Source of the DNA: Acidobacteriota bacterium | Lineage (GTDB): Bacteria; Acidobacteriota; Holophagae; Holophagales; Holophagaceae | Reading direction: 5' to 3' | Length of the DNA stretch: 64,000 bases | NCBI GenBank assembly: GCA_005788175.1 | Contig: SXYX01000014.1 | Span: forward strand, 213,277-277,276 | Shown here: positions 44,586 to 54,678 of the stretch, in pieces | How the letters are laid out: the number at the start of each line of letters is the position of its first letter | Numbering within the stretch: the first letter of the stretch is position 1 | The notes under the pieces: model-generated | Told to the model about the DNA's origin: nothing | Databases searched by the model: none | What the model saw: only the letters and a program-made list of their open reading frames with translations | Made by a program: the position numbers and the translations under genes

Positions 44586-46322
44586 ATGGCTAATCTTACA
44601 TCTATCACATCTTGGTCAATGCTTGATGTTCAACACTTTGCCCGGCGAGCGGGCTTTGGGTTAACTCCGGAAGCGGCAGCGACCGCAGCAGCGACTAATC
44701 CGAGCAGTTTCATTAATGCTTGGATCGATGGGGGGCAGTCGTCTTCTCTTTTTGATGCCGTCTATGCTAATCGATCGGATGTTGTGGCGATCAGTGCCAT
44801 TGACCCCACAACGGGCAATGCTGCCAACGTGCTTGTTCCCGCTATCACGTCAGCGCATGGTTTTCTTTGCGAGGGGCCTAATACGTGGCGGAACCGGTTG
44901 AGCGTAGCCCAGGCAGCATGGGCTTTCCGAATGCAATATGCGCCTGATTCATTTCGCGAACGTTTATCTCTTTTCTGGCACCAATTTTTTGCTACTGGTT
45001 ACGATAAAGTCCAAAATACGGCGCTCATGCTCGAACAGATTCAATTGTTTCGAGACCGAGGTCTTGGAAATTTTACAGACCTTCTAGTAGCCGTTAGTAA
45101 AAATCCGGGGATGTGTGTTTGGCTAGATTCCGTTACCAACTCTGCTGTAGGGTCTGCTGTGCCAAATGAAAATTACGCACGCGAAGTGCTAGAGCTTTAT
45201 TCATTGGGTGTCGACAATGGGTATTCGCAACAAGATATTACAAGTCTAGCCAAAGCACTTTCGGGTTGGAGTTTTTATGTAGTCTCATCGGATATTGTCA
45301 CCGCACCTAATAATGTAACTAATAAATACGCCAAGAGGGGAACAGCGGTGGTCGCTCAGGGCCAGACAGTTCCGGCAGGATCCCTTTCATGGTTCATGGG
45401 GGCCTTAAGCAATAATCGACTCCCCAACCAACACCCTACTTCAGCAGCCAACGCTTCGGGAGGATCTGCAAGCATTACTTTTCTTGACCGGACTTTTAAT
45501 TACACGGTGACGCAAGCAGGAATGGTCCCAGGAGAGGATGTGCTTCGCTCCATCACTACATCTCGTGCTACTCAATGTTCTGAATACCTCGCGGCGAGAA
45601 TGATTAGTCATTTTGTCACTCCTAACTTTACTTCGCAAGATATTCAAGATTTTGGGCTAGTGATTCGAAATAACGACTTTAATATTGGTGCTTCCTTAAA
45701 GGTTTTGTTTAAGTCTCAGTTCTTTTTTGATGCCTCTCATCGATTCGCACTTATTACCTCCCCTATTGTTTGGCTTGTCTCTTCTTGTCGCATGTTGGGG
45801 TATAACCTGAGTGAGGCAGATTCATTAGCAGTTAAGGGATTCCCTGCGTGGAGACTCTTGGTGGGGACATCGGATTCTGACTCCTCCACTCTTGACAACC
45901 TCGGGTTAGCGCTACTAGACCCCGCAGGTCCTAATGGATGGGGTGAGCATGATGTTTGGGTCAATGCCAATATGATGCGCTATAGAAGTTATTGTTCTTC
46001 TGCAGTGGCCCTAAGCGAGACTTACCGATATGGCCTCTATCAAGGCGCAGGAACCATATCATTACAATTGACCGTCACACTTGTGCCAACAGATCTCAAT
46101 AAATGGTTTCCAACTACACCAATTACTTCACTTGATATCTTCAACCGTCTTGCGAATCTGCTGCAGATCGCTCCGACACCAACCAGCTTGAGAGATGCAT
46201 GGCTCAATGCTTTATTCGGCGGTAACGGGAGCGCTATAAACCTAACCAATACAACTCATCAAGTTAAGATCAGAGAGTTAGCTTTCATGATGATGAGTAC
46301 ACCAGCTAATCAATTGCACTAG
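44586..46322 (+). CDS. DUF1800 domain protein
   Basis: 578 residues from ATG 44586 (MANLTSITSWSMLDVQHFAR); the open frame continues 34 codons upstream but only through the hexamer repeat and the previous gene. The domain has RRAGFGLTPEAAATAA, FRERLSLFWHQFFATG (the usual WH.HF region), NPGMCVWLDS, NENYAREVLELYSLG and LDPAGPNGW, all typical of DUF1800. No signal peptide is visible with this start. DUF1800 genes are almost always followed by DUF1501 genes, as here, and the pair is thought to act in the periplasm or on the surface; the biochemical role is not established. Nine bp ahead of the DUF1501 gene. Confidence 0.88.
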   Translation: MANLTSITSWSMLDVQHFARRAGFGLTPEAAATAAATNPSSFINAWIDGGQSSSLFDAVYANRSDVVAISAIDPTTGNAANVLVPAITSAHGFLCEGPNTWRNRLSVAQAAWAFRMQYAPDSFRERLSLFWHQFFATGYDKVQNTALMLEQIQLFRDRGLGNFTDLLVAVSKNPGMCVWLDSVTNSAVGSAVPNENYAREVLELYSLGVDNGYSQQDITSLAKALSGWSFYVVSSDIVTAPNNVTNKYAKRGTAVVAQGQTVPAGSLSWFMGALSNNRLPNQHPTSAANASGGSASITFLDRTFNYTVTQAGMVPGEDVLRSITTSRATQCSEYLAARMISHFVTPNFTSQDIQDFGLVIRNNDFNIGASLKVLFKSQFFFDASHRFALITSPIVWLVSSCRMLGYNLSEADSLAVKGFPAWRLLVGTSDSDSSTLDNLGLALLDPAGPNGWGEHDVWVNANMMRYRSYCSSAVALSETYRYGLYQGAGTISLQLTVTLVPTDLNKWFPTTPITSLDIFNRLANLLQIAPTPTSLRDAWLNALFGGNGSAINLTNTTHQVKIRELAFMMMSTPANQLH

Positions 46323-46330
46323 GGGAGAGC

Positions 46331-47713
46331 ATGAAAAAAGCGTTGTCGCGTCGCACTTTTATTCAATCATCCCTAACAGCCGGCGCTTCGGTGGCCGGCT
46401 TAGTAGGCTGCGGTGGTGGGGGCAGCTCAGCTTCCTCCTCTTTAGACTCTTCTGGGGGCGGTACCGGTGGTGGTGGGAATGCAGGCGCTTTCACAAACCC
46501 AATTTTAGTTGTCATTAATGTGGATGGAGGATGGGACTGGCTTAATGTTATTCCCCCTGACAGTGGGGCTAACCTGACGGCTTACCAAGCTAAGCGGAGT
46601 ACGCTAAGAATTACTCCCGCTACCACATTAGGAAGCGGCGTGGGGCTCAATGGTGATTTTATTGGTCTCGATGTTTTACAAGCTCAAGGTAAAGTGGCTT
46701 GGATCACCGGATTAAGTATGCCCAGCCCTAATTTATCTCATTTCACTGCAGCAGATTTATGGGCCCAAGGAGGAACCTCGGGCTCGAATCCTTCGAGTCT
46801 AAATGGAACGGGTTGGTTAGGACGATTTGCTGATCAGGCTTTCGATGCAGCCAATGCAATTCAAGGGGTTACTACAACAAATTCTGTGCATCGCATGATT
46901 GCGGGAGCCCGGAGATCTTTTATCCCAATCACGAGTACCAACGGATTTAGATACCCAGGAAGTTTACGGAACGCCACCCTACAGGCTCCTTACTCGACCG
47001 ATAATATGTTGCTTCAATCCGCCTATAATTTAGCAGCCAGCTCTATCAGTTCCGACAGTGCCTCTAGAGCCGCGTATGAACTGATAGCGAAATCACAGAA
47101 GAGTTTCTATGACTCGGTGCAAGGGATTTCGACCCTAACCACTCGAACGCCGAGTGTACCTTACCCTGGAGATTCCAATTACACCAATACGAATGGGGCG
47201 GTGCTCTCAAATGCCCTCAGTGTTCAATTCAAATTGATTGCATCCATGATCTCCGCCAACCTTCCAATCCAAGTTTATTACTGCCGGCTAGGGGGTTGGG
47301 ATACCCATAGTAATCAATTGATCGCCATGAAGAATCTTCTTTCAACGCTAGGAGGATCAATTAAGTCGTTCTATGAAGATTTGGGAGCGATCACGACATC
47401 AACAGGGTTGGCTCAGAACCGCGTGATGATGATGACGTGGAGTGAGTTTGGTCGACGAGTCACAGAGAATAGCGGGGGGACTGACCATGGCACTAACTCT
47501 TTATCGTTATGTATTGGTAATAGCATTAAAGGGGGGCTTTATGGCACTTACCCCAATTTGGCGAACCTAGATAATAACGCCAACATGCGCTATAGCTCCG
47601 ATAGTGATTTTAGAAATATGTACGCGACAGTTTTAGATCGGTGGCTAGGGCAAGCAACGACGTCCACTAACGCCCTTCTAGGAAGTAATTACACACGGAT
47701 GAATTTTCTCTAA
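46331..47713 (+). CDS. DUF1501 domain protein with Tat signal
   Basis: 460 residues. The N-terminus KKALSRRTFIQSSLTAGASV is a twin-arginine signal, with a Cys (GLVGCGGG) that may also be a lipobox, then a Gly/Ser linker. The DUF1501 domain is a sulfatase/alkaline-phosphatase-like fold: LVVINVDGGWDWLNVIPP, VAWITGLSMPSPNLSHFTA, GGWDTHSNQL, MMMTWSEFGRRVTENSGGTDHGTNSL and GLYGTYPNL. Tat export points to folding or cofactor loading in the cytoplasm. Last gene of the lipoprotein / cytochrome / DUF1800 / DUF1501 run. Substrate unknown. Confidence 0.9.
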   Translation: MKKALSRRTFIQSSLTAGASVAGLVGCGGGGSSASSSLDSSGGGTGGGGNAGAFTNPILVVINVDGGWDWLNVIPPDSGANLTAYQAKRSTLRITPATTLGSGVGLNGDFIGLDVLQAQGKVAWITGLSMPSPNLSHFTAADLWAQGGTSGSNPSSLNGTGWLGRFADQAFDAANAIQGVTTTNSVHRMIAGARRSFIPITSTNGFRYPGSLRNATLQAPYSTDNMLLQSAYNLAASSISSDSASRAAYELIAKSQKSFYDSVQGISTLTTRTPSVPYPGDSNYTNTNGAVLSNALSVQFKLIASMISANLPIQVYYCRLGGWDTHSNQLIAMKNLLSTLGGSIKSFYEDLGAITTSTGLAQNRVMMMTWSEFGRRVTENSGGTDHGTNSLSLCIGNSIKGGLYGTYPNLANLDNNANMRYSSDSDFRNMYATVLDRWLGQATTSTNALLGSNYTRMNFL

Positions 47714-47784
47714 CTCCGTAAAATTTCCCTTAATTTCTCGGTATATCTTAGGGGAAATCTACCTCTGCGTTTATCCTAAAAGAT

Positions 47785-48570
47785 ATGCATCTTCAAATAT
47801 TCGATGATTGCCTAATGGATAGCCGGCGTGCGCTTTGGTTGTCTCGCGCACGAACATTGGTATTATGTGATTTCTTTTTTGGCCTTGGGGCTGGGCGACG
47901 TCGGGCAGCGGAAGGGCTTCCTTTGGCGGCCCACCTAGATCCCTGGGAGCGATTAGTAAGCCTTTTATCCGACTACCAACCTGATCAAATTGTAGTTCTT
48001 GGGAATATTAAACCTAATCAAGGTCACTTGGTGGGGGAAGAGGCTGAGGAATTGAATGCTTATATTTCTAAATTAACAGGCAAATCTCGCCCCGTAATTC
48101 AAGTCGTTGGGCAGTCCGATCGAAGCGAAGGACCTGCCGTTAATAATCCTTTACTCAAGGTTGTGGATCATTTACAAATAGAGAGTTATCACTTTATGTA
48201 CCGCCGACATATTTTTGTATACCCTCGATTAGAAAATCGGGAGATTTGGATTAATGGTGGGGTTCATCCGGTCTTTGCCATACCGGTAAAATCACCCAGC
48301 GGTAGTGAAGACTGGATGCGTGTCTCGGCTTTTCTGTATACAGGCTATGCAGTTGTTATGCCTCCGTTCATGTCTTATGCACAAGGCCATGAAGTATTTC
48401 TTCCAGATCGGCTCCCCAAACAGGCTAAAGCATACAAGTTACTAGCGGATCGCATATCTCCGATTGACCTAAGCGCTCTATCTCTGCCGCCGGAGCATCT
48501 GAGACAGATTGCTCGATTTCCTAAAAAAGGTCGTGCGAGCTCAGGGGCAGTTAAAGATCTCTACGTCTAA
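47785..48570 (+). CDS. Metallophosphoesterase-like protein with degenerate metal site
   Basis: 261 residues, resembling the COG1407/PdeM-type calcineurin-like phosphoesterases in layout. The usual metal motifs are altered: LVLCDFFFGLG (DxH becomes D29-F-F31), VVLGNIKPN (GDxxH becomes G73-N74-I-K-P-N), VVGQSDRS (GNHD becomes G109-Q-S-D112), while GGVHPVF keeps a late His. With the bridging Asp and most His ligands gone, catalysis is unlikely. The fold and length are intact and the frame is open, so it is not a recent pseudogene. No ligase or helicase partner is next to it. Convergent with the DUF192 gene. Confidence 0.7.
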   Translation: MHLQIFDDCLMDSRRALWLSRARTLVLCDFFFGLGAGRRRAAEGLPLAAHLDPWERLVSLLSDYQPDQIVVLGNIKPNQGHLVGEEAEELNAYISKLTGKSRPVIQVVGQSDRSEGPAVNNPLLKVVDHLQIESYHFMYRRHIFVYPRLENREIWINGGVHPVFAIPVKSPSGSEDWMRVSAFLYTGYAVVMPPFMSYAQGHEVFLPDRLPKQAKAYKLLADRISPIDLSALSLPPEHLRQIARFPKKGRASSGAVKDLYV

Positions 48571-48591
48571 TTCTATAGCCAGATATTTTCA

Positions 48592-49077
48592 TTAGCCTTG
48601 CTTGGGTAGCTGAACTCGACGCCCATCGTCAAGAATGATATCCCAACTCACCCGATCGCCTACTTTCAATTTCAGGCGTGCGATAGTTCCCGAAGAGAAT
48701 TCAACAAAGTATCGTGCGATAAACTGATCGCCATATGTCGGGCAGTTATCGCCTTTACTAGGTGGGCATGGCGGAATATTTGCAATCAACCCAACAATAC
48801 GACCTTCTCGATCAGTCCATACAACATCCAAAGGAATTAAGCAGTTTTTCATCCAAAGGGGTCTCGGCTCATCATTATCATACAAAAAAACCATACATCG
48901 ATTGCTAGGCAGGGACTGACGGAACATCAGTCCGCGAGCTTGTTCTTGAGGAGTCACGGCTACTTCTGCAATAAATTTTTTATTTTTAACAATTAAAGTT
49001 CCTCCGCTCGCTATTAAAGAAGTTGTGACCGCAGTAGCGAGAATCAACTGGCGCAAGAAGGGGTGGGCAAGAATCAT
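48592..49077 (-). CDS. Secreted DUF192 protein
   Basis: 161 residues with a signal peptide (about 1-24, ending SLIASGG). DUF192 domain: FIAEVAVTPQEQARGLMFR, CMVFLYDNDEPRPLWMKNCL, IPLDVVWTDREGRIVGLIAN and an end VGDRVSWDIILDDG. This family is widespread, small and of unknown biochemical role. A Cys pair (PPCPPSKGDNCP) is an addition within the loop. Divergent from the DUF5916-type gene. Confidence 0.88.
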   Translation of the reverse strand: MILAHPFLRQLILATAVTTSLIASGGTLIVKNKKFIAEVAVTPQEQARGLMFRQSLPSNRCMVFLYDNDEPRPLWMKNCLIPLDVVWTDREGRIVGLIANIPPCPPSKGDNCPTYGDQFIARYFVEFSSGTIARLKLKVGDRVSWDIILDDGRRVQLPKQG

Positions 49078-49211
49078 GAATTAAGTTTATCCACTCATCG
49101 TAATTTTCATACCATTGACCGGTGAGCGCATACTAAATAGCAACCAAAAAATAAGGAAAGGCTTTTTCTCATAGGATACTGATTTATCTGTTGAGGTTCA
49201 CCAGGGCTAAA

Positions 49212-51665
49212 ATGACGAAAATAATAAAAAAAGGTCTTCTGGTGATGGGTTGCTTTTTCTGGGTGGGGATGTCAGCTCAAACGATATCCTTGCCTGCACA
49301 CCAAGCTTCTCGACGAGGAGACCTCATTCTCCTTGACGGGAAACTGAATGAACAGGATTGGCGCGTCGCCTACGTAACAGAAGGCTTTCGGCAGACATTC
49401 CCAAACTATTTAGAACCGGCACAGGGTCTCACTCAAGTTCGAATTCTGTTTGATGACAAATATCTTTATGTAGGAGCTCGACTTTTAAAAAGTGCTCCCA
49501 CTCAAAAAATTATGACGCGCCTAAATCGTAGAGACCAGCGTAATGAAGGTGCCGATAGTTTCTTTATCGGCCTAGATCCCATTTTGTCTCGACGATCAGC
49601 GTATGTGTTTGGAGTTACTGCTGCGGGAGTCCAATTTGACTTCATCGCAAATGATAGCCAGCAATATCGAGGAATTGATTTCTCCTGGGATGCTGTTTGG
49701 GAAAGCGCAGTATCCGTTGATGATGATGGATGGTCGGTTGAAATGCGAATCCCGCTCTCAGCGATGAAAATCCCTGTCGGCAGCAATGCCCCATGGGGCT
49801 TTAATCCATGCCGAGCCGACAATGGCCAAAGTAAAGAAGAAAGTAAATGGTATGTGGAGCCCCGAGATGTAGCAAGTGGTATCGCAAACTACCCCTTCCT
49901 CCGGGGGATCGAGCAACTGAGTATACAAACCAAGCAAGAATGGGTTCCTTTTATCGTTGCCAAGAAAGATATTTCGCGTTCAGCGACCAATCGTGATTTC
50001 CAGTCCTTTATTAATTATGGTCTTGATGCTCGACTGAGTCTCCCCAATAATGCGCAGCTAGACTTGGCTATCCAGCCCGATTTTGGGCAGGTCGAAGTGG
50101 ATCAAACTGTATTCAACTTGTCGGCACTCGAAACGTCCTTCCCAGAAAAAAGACCTTTCTTTACGGAGGGGTCCGATATTTTTCAAATCGGCGGGCCTCC
50201 TTTTTTATATAGTCGTCGTATTGGTCAAGCTACCCCAGCCGCCACCATCCTCCCGGGAGAACGACTACTCAGTTGGGATAGTTCGGCAGTGATTACGGGC
50301 GCGGCTAAATATACATCGAAGAGCGAAAGGGGCCTTAATATTGGCATTCTTGGAGCCAACACAAAAACAGCGGAAGCTTATATCCGCTCTGTTGATGGAT
50401 CCACTCGGAAAGAAACCCTTTTACCCTCGACTAATTACGGGGTTATGCGAGTCTCGCAGGCCCTCGATGACCGCGGAAGCTTTATCGGTGGGTTTGCCTC
50501 GTGGGTCAATCGTTCGGGTCAGCAGAATGACGATGCTTTGGTCACTTCAATTGATGGGGTATGGCGCAACCAAGATCAAACCTTCGAGGGGACCTTGTCG
50601 AATTCAAGGGTGGGTCCTCCTGGGCAAATTCTTAGTGACTGGCGAGGTCGATTAAATTGGCGTAAAAGGTGGTCAAACGGAGCTTTTCTTTCCATTAACC
50701 CGGTATATGTTGGTCCTCGTTTTCAACTGAACGATCTGGGCTATCAATCTCGAACCGACGAGAAGCGTTTGAGTATCTACAGTGGTCGAACTTGGGACCA
50801 ACCCATGGGTGGCGCCCAGAATTTAAATATTGATCTTCAATTGAATCACGCTCGCGATAGTGCTAACCATGTGGTTCAAAATAATTTGTCTACCGCCATA
50901 CGCTTTAATACCAAAGACTTATACCGCATTAAACTCGATGGATTTTTCTTCGGACCTAGAGAAGATGATTATGAACTTCGAACTTTTTCTGATGCCCGAA
51001 AAAAATATTTACCTCGAGGATCCGGTGCGGGCTATAAGTTGGAATTAGAAAGTCCTCAATATGGTGTATGGCAGTGGGAATTTGAATTATTTAATATTGG
51101 GGGCGATGAATCAAAAGGGGGGTTCGGAGTTCAAAATGATTTTCAATTAACGGATCAGTGGAAAATCGAAATGACTCAATATCTCACGCAAAGCCAAGGG
51201 GACTACTGGTTCGAAACACAATCGAGGACCCCTGTGGGTTTTGTAGCGGGAATGTCGAATGCCACCCCCATCGTGGGCTATCGTACATTGACAGAATTTG
51301 GTCATCTACTAAAGGTCAGTTACGTGGCTAACCCTCGTTTAACGTTTCAATTAAGTACCGAATGGCTTGGAGTGAACTATATTTATAGCGACCTTCGGTC
51401 TTATGTTAGCGATGGGGTCTACTCACCTGCATCAATCACCACGCGTTCCCCAAATGGTAGTTTCCGGTCATTGGTGGTCAATATGATTACTCGGTGGGAA
51501 TTCGCTCCTGGCTCTGCATTCTTTTTGGTCTATGGAAAAAATGCTAGGAATACTGATCTCATTAGCCCGCAAGGTGGCATTCGCCCTTTCAATGACTTGA
51601 CGATGCTTCAACATGTTCCTTCTGATGACACTATCCAAATTAAAATATCTTATTTATTCCGCTAA
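49212..51665 (+). CDS. Secreted CBM9-like / DUF5916 outer-membrane protein
   Basis: 817 residues from ATG 49212 (TTG 49191 would add seven). Signal peptide about 1-23 (ending GMSAQ). A CBM9-like domain (about 35-220) has LLDGKLNEQDWRVAYVTEGF, VRILFDDKYLYVGARL, GADSFFIGLDP and DDDGWSVEMRIPLSAMKIP. A DUF5916 domain follows, with LDARLSLPNNAQLDLAIQPD, FGQVEVDQTVFNLSALET, FPEKRPFFTEGSDIF and RRIG. The remainder is a barrel-like region ending in IKISYLFR. Common in Bacteroidota and Acidobacteriota; sometimes near TonB receptors; substrate unknown. Convergent with thyX. Confidence 0.88.
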   Translation: MTKIIKKGLLVMGCFFWVGMSAQTISLPAHQASRRGDLILLDGKLNEQDWRVAYVTEGFRQTFPNYLEPAQGLTQVRILFDDKYLYVGARLLKSAPTQKIMTRLNRRDQRNEGADSFFIGLDPILSRRSAYVFGVTAAGVQFDFIANDSQQYRGIDFSWDAVWESAVSVDDDGWSVEMRIPLSAMKIPVGSNAPWGFNPCRADNGQSKEESKWYVEPRDVASGIANYPFLRGIEQLSIQTKQEWVPFIVAKKDISRSATNRDFQSFINYGLDARLSLPNNAQLDLAIQPDFGQVEVDQTVFNLSALETSFPEKRPFFTEGSDIFQIGGPPFLYSRRIGQATPAATILPGERLLSWDSSAVITGAAKYTSKSERGLNIGILGANTKTAEAYIRSVDGSTRKETLLPSTNYGVMRVSQALDDRGSFIGGFASWVNRSGQQNDDALVTSIDGVWRNQDQTFEGTLSNSRVGPPGQILSDWRGRLNWRKRWSNGAFLSINPVYVGPRFQLNDLGYQSRTDEKRLSIYSGRTWDQPMGGAQNLNIDLQLNHARDSANHVVQNNLSTAIRFNTKDLYRIKLDGFFFGPREDDYELRTFSDARKKYLPRGSGAGYKLELESPQYGVWQWEFELFNIGGDESKGGFGVQNDFQLTDQWKIEMTQYLTQSQGDYWFETQSRTPVGFVAGMSNATPIVGYRTLTEFGHLLKVSYVANPRLTFQLSTEWLGVNYIYSDLRSYVSDGVYSPASITTRSPNGSFRSLVVNMITRWEFAPGSAFFLVYGKNARNTDLISPQGGIRPFNDLTMLQHVPSDDTIQIKISYLFR

Positions 51666-51667
51666 GC

Positions 51668-52351
51668 TTATCCAACGTCCGTAGAAAGTAAAGCCTCCAA
51701 GCTGGCAGGGAAGACTTTTTCTATGAGCTCCCGGACAGCGTGAGCATACTGTTGGATCTCCCATTGGGAGTGGGATTCAGAGCGGAGGCGAATAAAATGA
51801 GCGACGGCTTGTAGGGATGATGTCCAATAAACCTCTGAATAAAGCCCTAGCGGTAAAATACAGCGGGCTTGCTCTCTACAAACACCAAGAGAAAGAAGTT
51901 TTTTATATTCGTCCACAGCATGTCTGCAGGCCGCTTCATACGCGGTCCGAGCTGCTATTCGATGCTCGGACTCGATCTCTCCTTGGCTTCCTTGCTTGTT
52001 ATCTTTAGACTGTTGACGGAAAAGGCTTGGAATGAAAAACTCATCATCCGGAAATTCCACATACCTCCCGCTAATTTCATTCCAAGAACAACCGACTTGA
52101 TGTTTCATCCACTGACGAAACACAAAGATGGGTGCCTTGATGTGGAATTGAACGTAGGCATGACGAAAGGGAGAGGTGTGTTCATGCTTGGCAAGATATT
52201 GAATAAGTTTTTTATCTTTTTCTTCGAAATGCTCTTTGCGCTTCCCAAAAGAAACGCGCGCAGCATTGACTACCGATAAGTCATTTCCCATCATATCTAC
52301 GAGGCGCACAAAACCTCGGTCAAGCACCTTAATCTCTGCATCTTGTGGCAT
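51668..52351 (-). CDS. thyX: Flavin-dependent thymidylate synthase ThyX
   Basis: 227 residues. Makes dTMP from dUMP with FAD, NADPH and methylene-tetrahydrofolate. Start MPQDAEIKVLDRGFVRLVDM; LIQYLAKHEHTSPFRHAYVQF; IKAPIFVFRQW; then the signature region KHQVGCSWNEISGRY. In the classical enzyme this is RHRx7S; here it reads K83-H-Q85 with one extra residue before the Ser, so it is a divergent subtype. The end EVYWTSSLQAVAHFIRLR is normal. ThyX implies absence of ThyA, which cannot be checked in this window. Divergent from the transaldolase gene (76-bp gap). Confidence 0.93.
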   Translation of the reverse strand: MPQDAEIKVLDRGFVRLVDMMGNDLSVVNAARVSFGKRKEHFEEKDKKLIQYLAKHEHTSPFRHAYVQFHIKAPIFVFRQWMKHQVGCSWNEISGRYVEFPDDEFFIPSLFRQQSKDNKQGSQGEIESEHRIAARTAYEAACRHAVDEYKKLLSLGVCREQARCILPLGLYSEVYWTSSLQAVAHFIRLRSESHSQWEIQQYAHAVRELIEKVFPASLEALLSTDVG

Positions 52352-52427
52352 TGTTTTCTCCGGACTTTAAGGATGCCTGAGAGCCTGAGACAATGGAAGA
52401 GGGCAGTCGAACTTCCTAGGAGAACTG

Positions 52428-53075
52428 ATGAGATTTTTTATCGATACAGCCAATATTGCTGAGATTAAGCGCATCAACGCTTTGGGTATTCTTGATGGGG
52501 TCACAACAAATCCTTCGCTGATCGCTAAAGAAAGTGGTCGACCCTTTGAGGCGATCATCGAAGAAATATGCTCGATTGTAGATGGTCCCATCAGCGCTGA
52601 AGTTATTAGTCTTGATGCAGACGGAATGATAGATGAAGGAAAGAAACTAGCCAAAATTCATCCCAATGTTGTGGTGAAAGTACCCATGACTTTTGATGGC
52701 CTTAAAGCTGCTAAATCTTTTAAGACCATGGGAATTAAAACTAATGTGACCTTGTGTTTCAGCGCGACGCAAGCGCTCATGGCGGCCAAGGCCGGTGCTA
52801 CTTATGTATCGCCGTTCGTTGGGCGCTTAGATGATATCAACCAAGATGGTATGGAGTTAATCCGTCAAATTGTTGAAATTTACGGGAATTATGGTCTCGA
52901 GACTTATGTGCTGGCCGCATCAATGCGAGGGCCCATCCATGTTACTGAGGCCGCACTCGCAGGGGCTCATGTAGCCACCATCCCAACCAAAGTTTTTGAT
53001 CAAATGCTCCAGCACCCTCTTACTGATAAGGGTATTGAAGGGTTTTTGAAAGATTGGAAGAAATCTGGGCGGTAG
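52428..53075 (+). CDS. Transaldolase, fructose-6-phosphate-aldolase-like subfamily
   Basis: 215 residues, the short form. It shows [33 protein letters not shown], the Schiff-base lysine in [48 protein letters not shown] and [20 protein letters not shown]. This subfamily (tal / fsa type 3B) is either a pentose-phosphate transaldolase or a fructose-6-phosphate aldolase; motif reading cannot decide. Divergent from thyX; followed after 25 bp by the carboxyltransferase gene with its own good ribosome-binding site (AGGAGATCTTA). Confidence 0.93.
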   Translation: MRFFIDTANIAEIKRINALGILDGVTTNPSLIAKESGRPFEAIIEEICSIVDGPISAEVISLDADGMIDEGKKLAKIHPNVVVKVPMTFDGLKAAKSFKTMGIKTNVTLCFSATQALMAAKAGATYVSPFVGRLDDINQDGMELIRQIVEIYGNYGLETYVLAASMRGPIHVTEAALAGAHVATIPTKVFDQMLQHPLTDKGIEGFLKDWKKSGR

Positions 53076-53100
53076 TATGAGCCTTATATAGGAGATCTTA

Positions 53101-54639
53101 ATGAATCTAAAAAAGAAATTTCGGTTACTTGAGGATCAGCGTACTTCATCTCTTATAGGAGGCGGTGCTGAGCGAACTAAAAAACAGCATGATTCAGGAA
53201 AACTCACAGCACGAGAGCGTATTGAAATATTAGTAGATGAAAATTCTTTTGAAGAAGTTGATGCATTTAAAAAGCATCGCCACGCTCCAGAAGAACAAAT
53301 ATTAGGGGATGGGGTTATCGCGGGTTTTGCTAAAATTGATGGGCGGCCAGTGGCACTTTACTCACAAGATTTCACCGTTAATGGCGGTTCTCTATCTGAG
53401 GCTAATGCACAAAAAATTTGTAAGATAATGGACCTTGCTATGAAGGTGGGCTGTCCTTTTATCGGCATAAATGATAGCGGCGGAGCCCGCATCCAAGAGG
53501 GCGTTTTATCGCTTGGAGGATTTGCTGATATTTTCCTTCGCAATACCCTTGCTAGCGGCGTAATACCTCAAATCTCTCTCATTATGGGACCTTGTGCGGG
53601 CGGCGCAGTATATAGTCCTGCCATTACTGATTTCATCACAATGGTTAAAGGTACCTCATACATGTTTGTGACAGGACCAGATGTGATCAAGGCAGTGACT
53701 CACGAAGAAGTAACCAAGGAAGAATTAGGAGGATCAGCAACACATAGTTCAAAAAGTGGCGTAGCTCACTTCGTCCGAGAGAATGATGCCGAAGCCCTGG
53801 CCCATACTCGAGAGCTTCTTTCTTTTCTACCAAGTAATAATCTCTCTAAGGTACCGAAATTCCCTGTACCGAGTCACCCACCGTCCATTAATTCTGTATT
53901 AGATGATTTGATCCCCGCCGACCCTAATAAACCTTATGATGTTCGCGATATTATCAGAGGTATTGTAGATGAAGAGCATTTTCTCGAGGTACATCAAGCC
54001 TTTGCCCCGAATATTGTCGTAGGTTTCGGGCGGATGGGAGGTCAGTCTGTGGGCCTCGTAGCCAATCAACCTTGTTATTTGGCCGGGGTATTAGATATTT
54101 CAGCGAGCGAAAAAGCTGCCCGGTTCATTCGCTTTTGTGACGCCTTTAATATTCCATTAATTGTATTTGAAGATGTCCCTGGTTTTATGCCTGGCGTGCA
54201 ACAAGAGCATGGGGGGATTATTCGCCATGGTGCCAAATTGCTATACGCTTTTGCAGAAGCTACAGTTCCAAAAATTACCATCATTACTCGCAAAGCATAC
54301 GGTGGCGCCTACTGCGTAATGGCTTCAAAACATTTAAGGACTGATTTCAATTTTGCTTACCCTACGGCTGAAATTGCCGTAATGGGCGCCGAGGGCGCAA
54401 TGAACATCCTTCACTCCAAAACGATTAAAGAATCTAAAGATCCCCAAGCTAAGAAAAATGAATTGGTAGAGGCTTATAATGAAAAATTTGCCAACCCTTA
54501 TATTGCAGCTGAATTAGGGTTCGTAGATGAAGTAATTTTCCCCCGTGAGACTCGCGAAAAGATTCTCAAAGCGCTTTCCTTTCTTGAGACCAAGCGCGAT
54601 ATCTTGCCCGCCAAAAAACATGGCAATATACCTTTATAG
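53101..54639 (+). CDS. Acyl-CoA carboxylase carboxyltransferase (propionyl-CoA carboxylase beta type)
   Basis: 512 residues. Carboxyltransferase with two crotonase-like halves: [54 protein letters not shown], then [18 protein letters not shown] and [18 protein letters not shown]. It transfers carboxyl from biotin to propionyl- or methylmalonyl-type acyl-CoA. The biotin carboxylase subunit and biotin carrier are not in the window. Usual length for PccB/MmdA; the family also contains sodium-pump decarboxylases, whose extra subunits are not adjacent. Confidence 0.95.
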   Translation: MNLKKKFRLLEDQRTSSLIGGGAERTKKQHDSGKLTARERIEILVDENSFEEVDAFKKHRHAPEEQILGDGVIAGFAKIDGRPVALYSQDFTVNGGSLSEANAQKICKIMDLAMKVGCPFIGINDSGGARIQEGVLSLGGFADIFLRNTLASGVIPQISLIMGPCAGGAVYSPAITDFITMVKGTSYMFVTGPDVIKAVTHEEVTKEELGGSATHSSKSGVAHFVRENDAEALAHTRELLSFLPSNNLSKVPKFPVPSHPPSINSVLDDLIPADPNKPYDVRDIIRGIVDEEHFLEVHQAFAPNIVVGFGRMGGQSVGLVANQPCYLAGVLDISASEKAARFIRFCDAFNIPLIVFEDVPGFMPGVQQEHGGIIRHGAKLLYAFAEATVPKITIITRKAYGGAYCVMASKHLRTDFNFAYPTAEIAVMGAEGAMNILHSKTIKESKDPQAKKNELVEAYNEKFANPYIAAELGFVDEVIFPRETREKILKALSFLETKRDILPAKKHGNIPL

Positions 54640-54678
54640 GTAAGCTTTAAGGAAGTATAATTATCAAAAGGGGCTCTA

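Noticed and set aside
51869-52279. 136-residue open frame opposite thyX
   Set aside because: Antisense to a clear ThyX gene, with no supporting start signal or homology.
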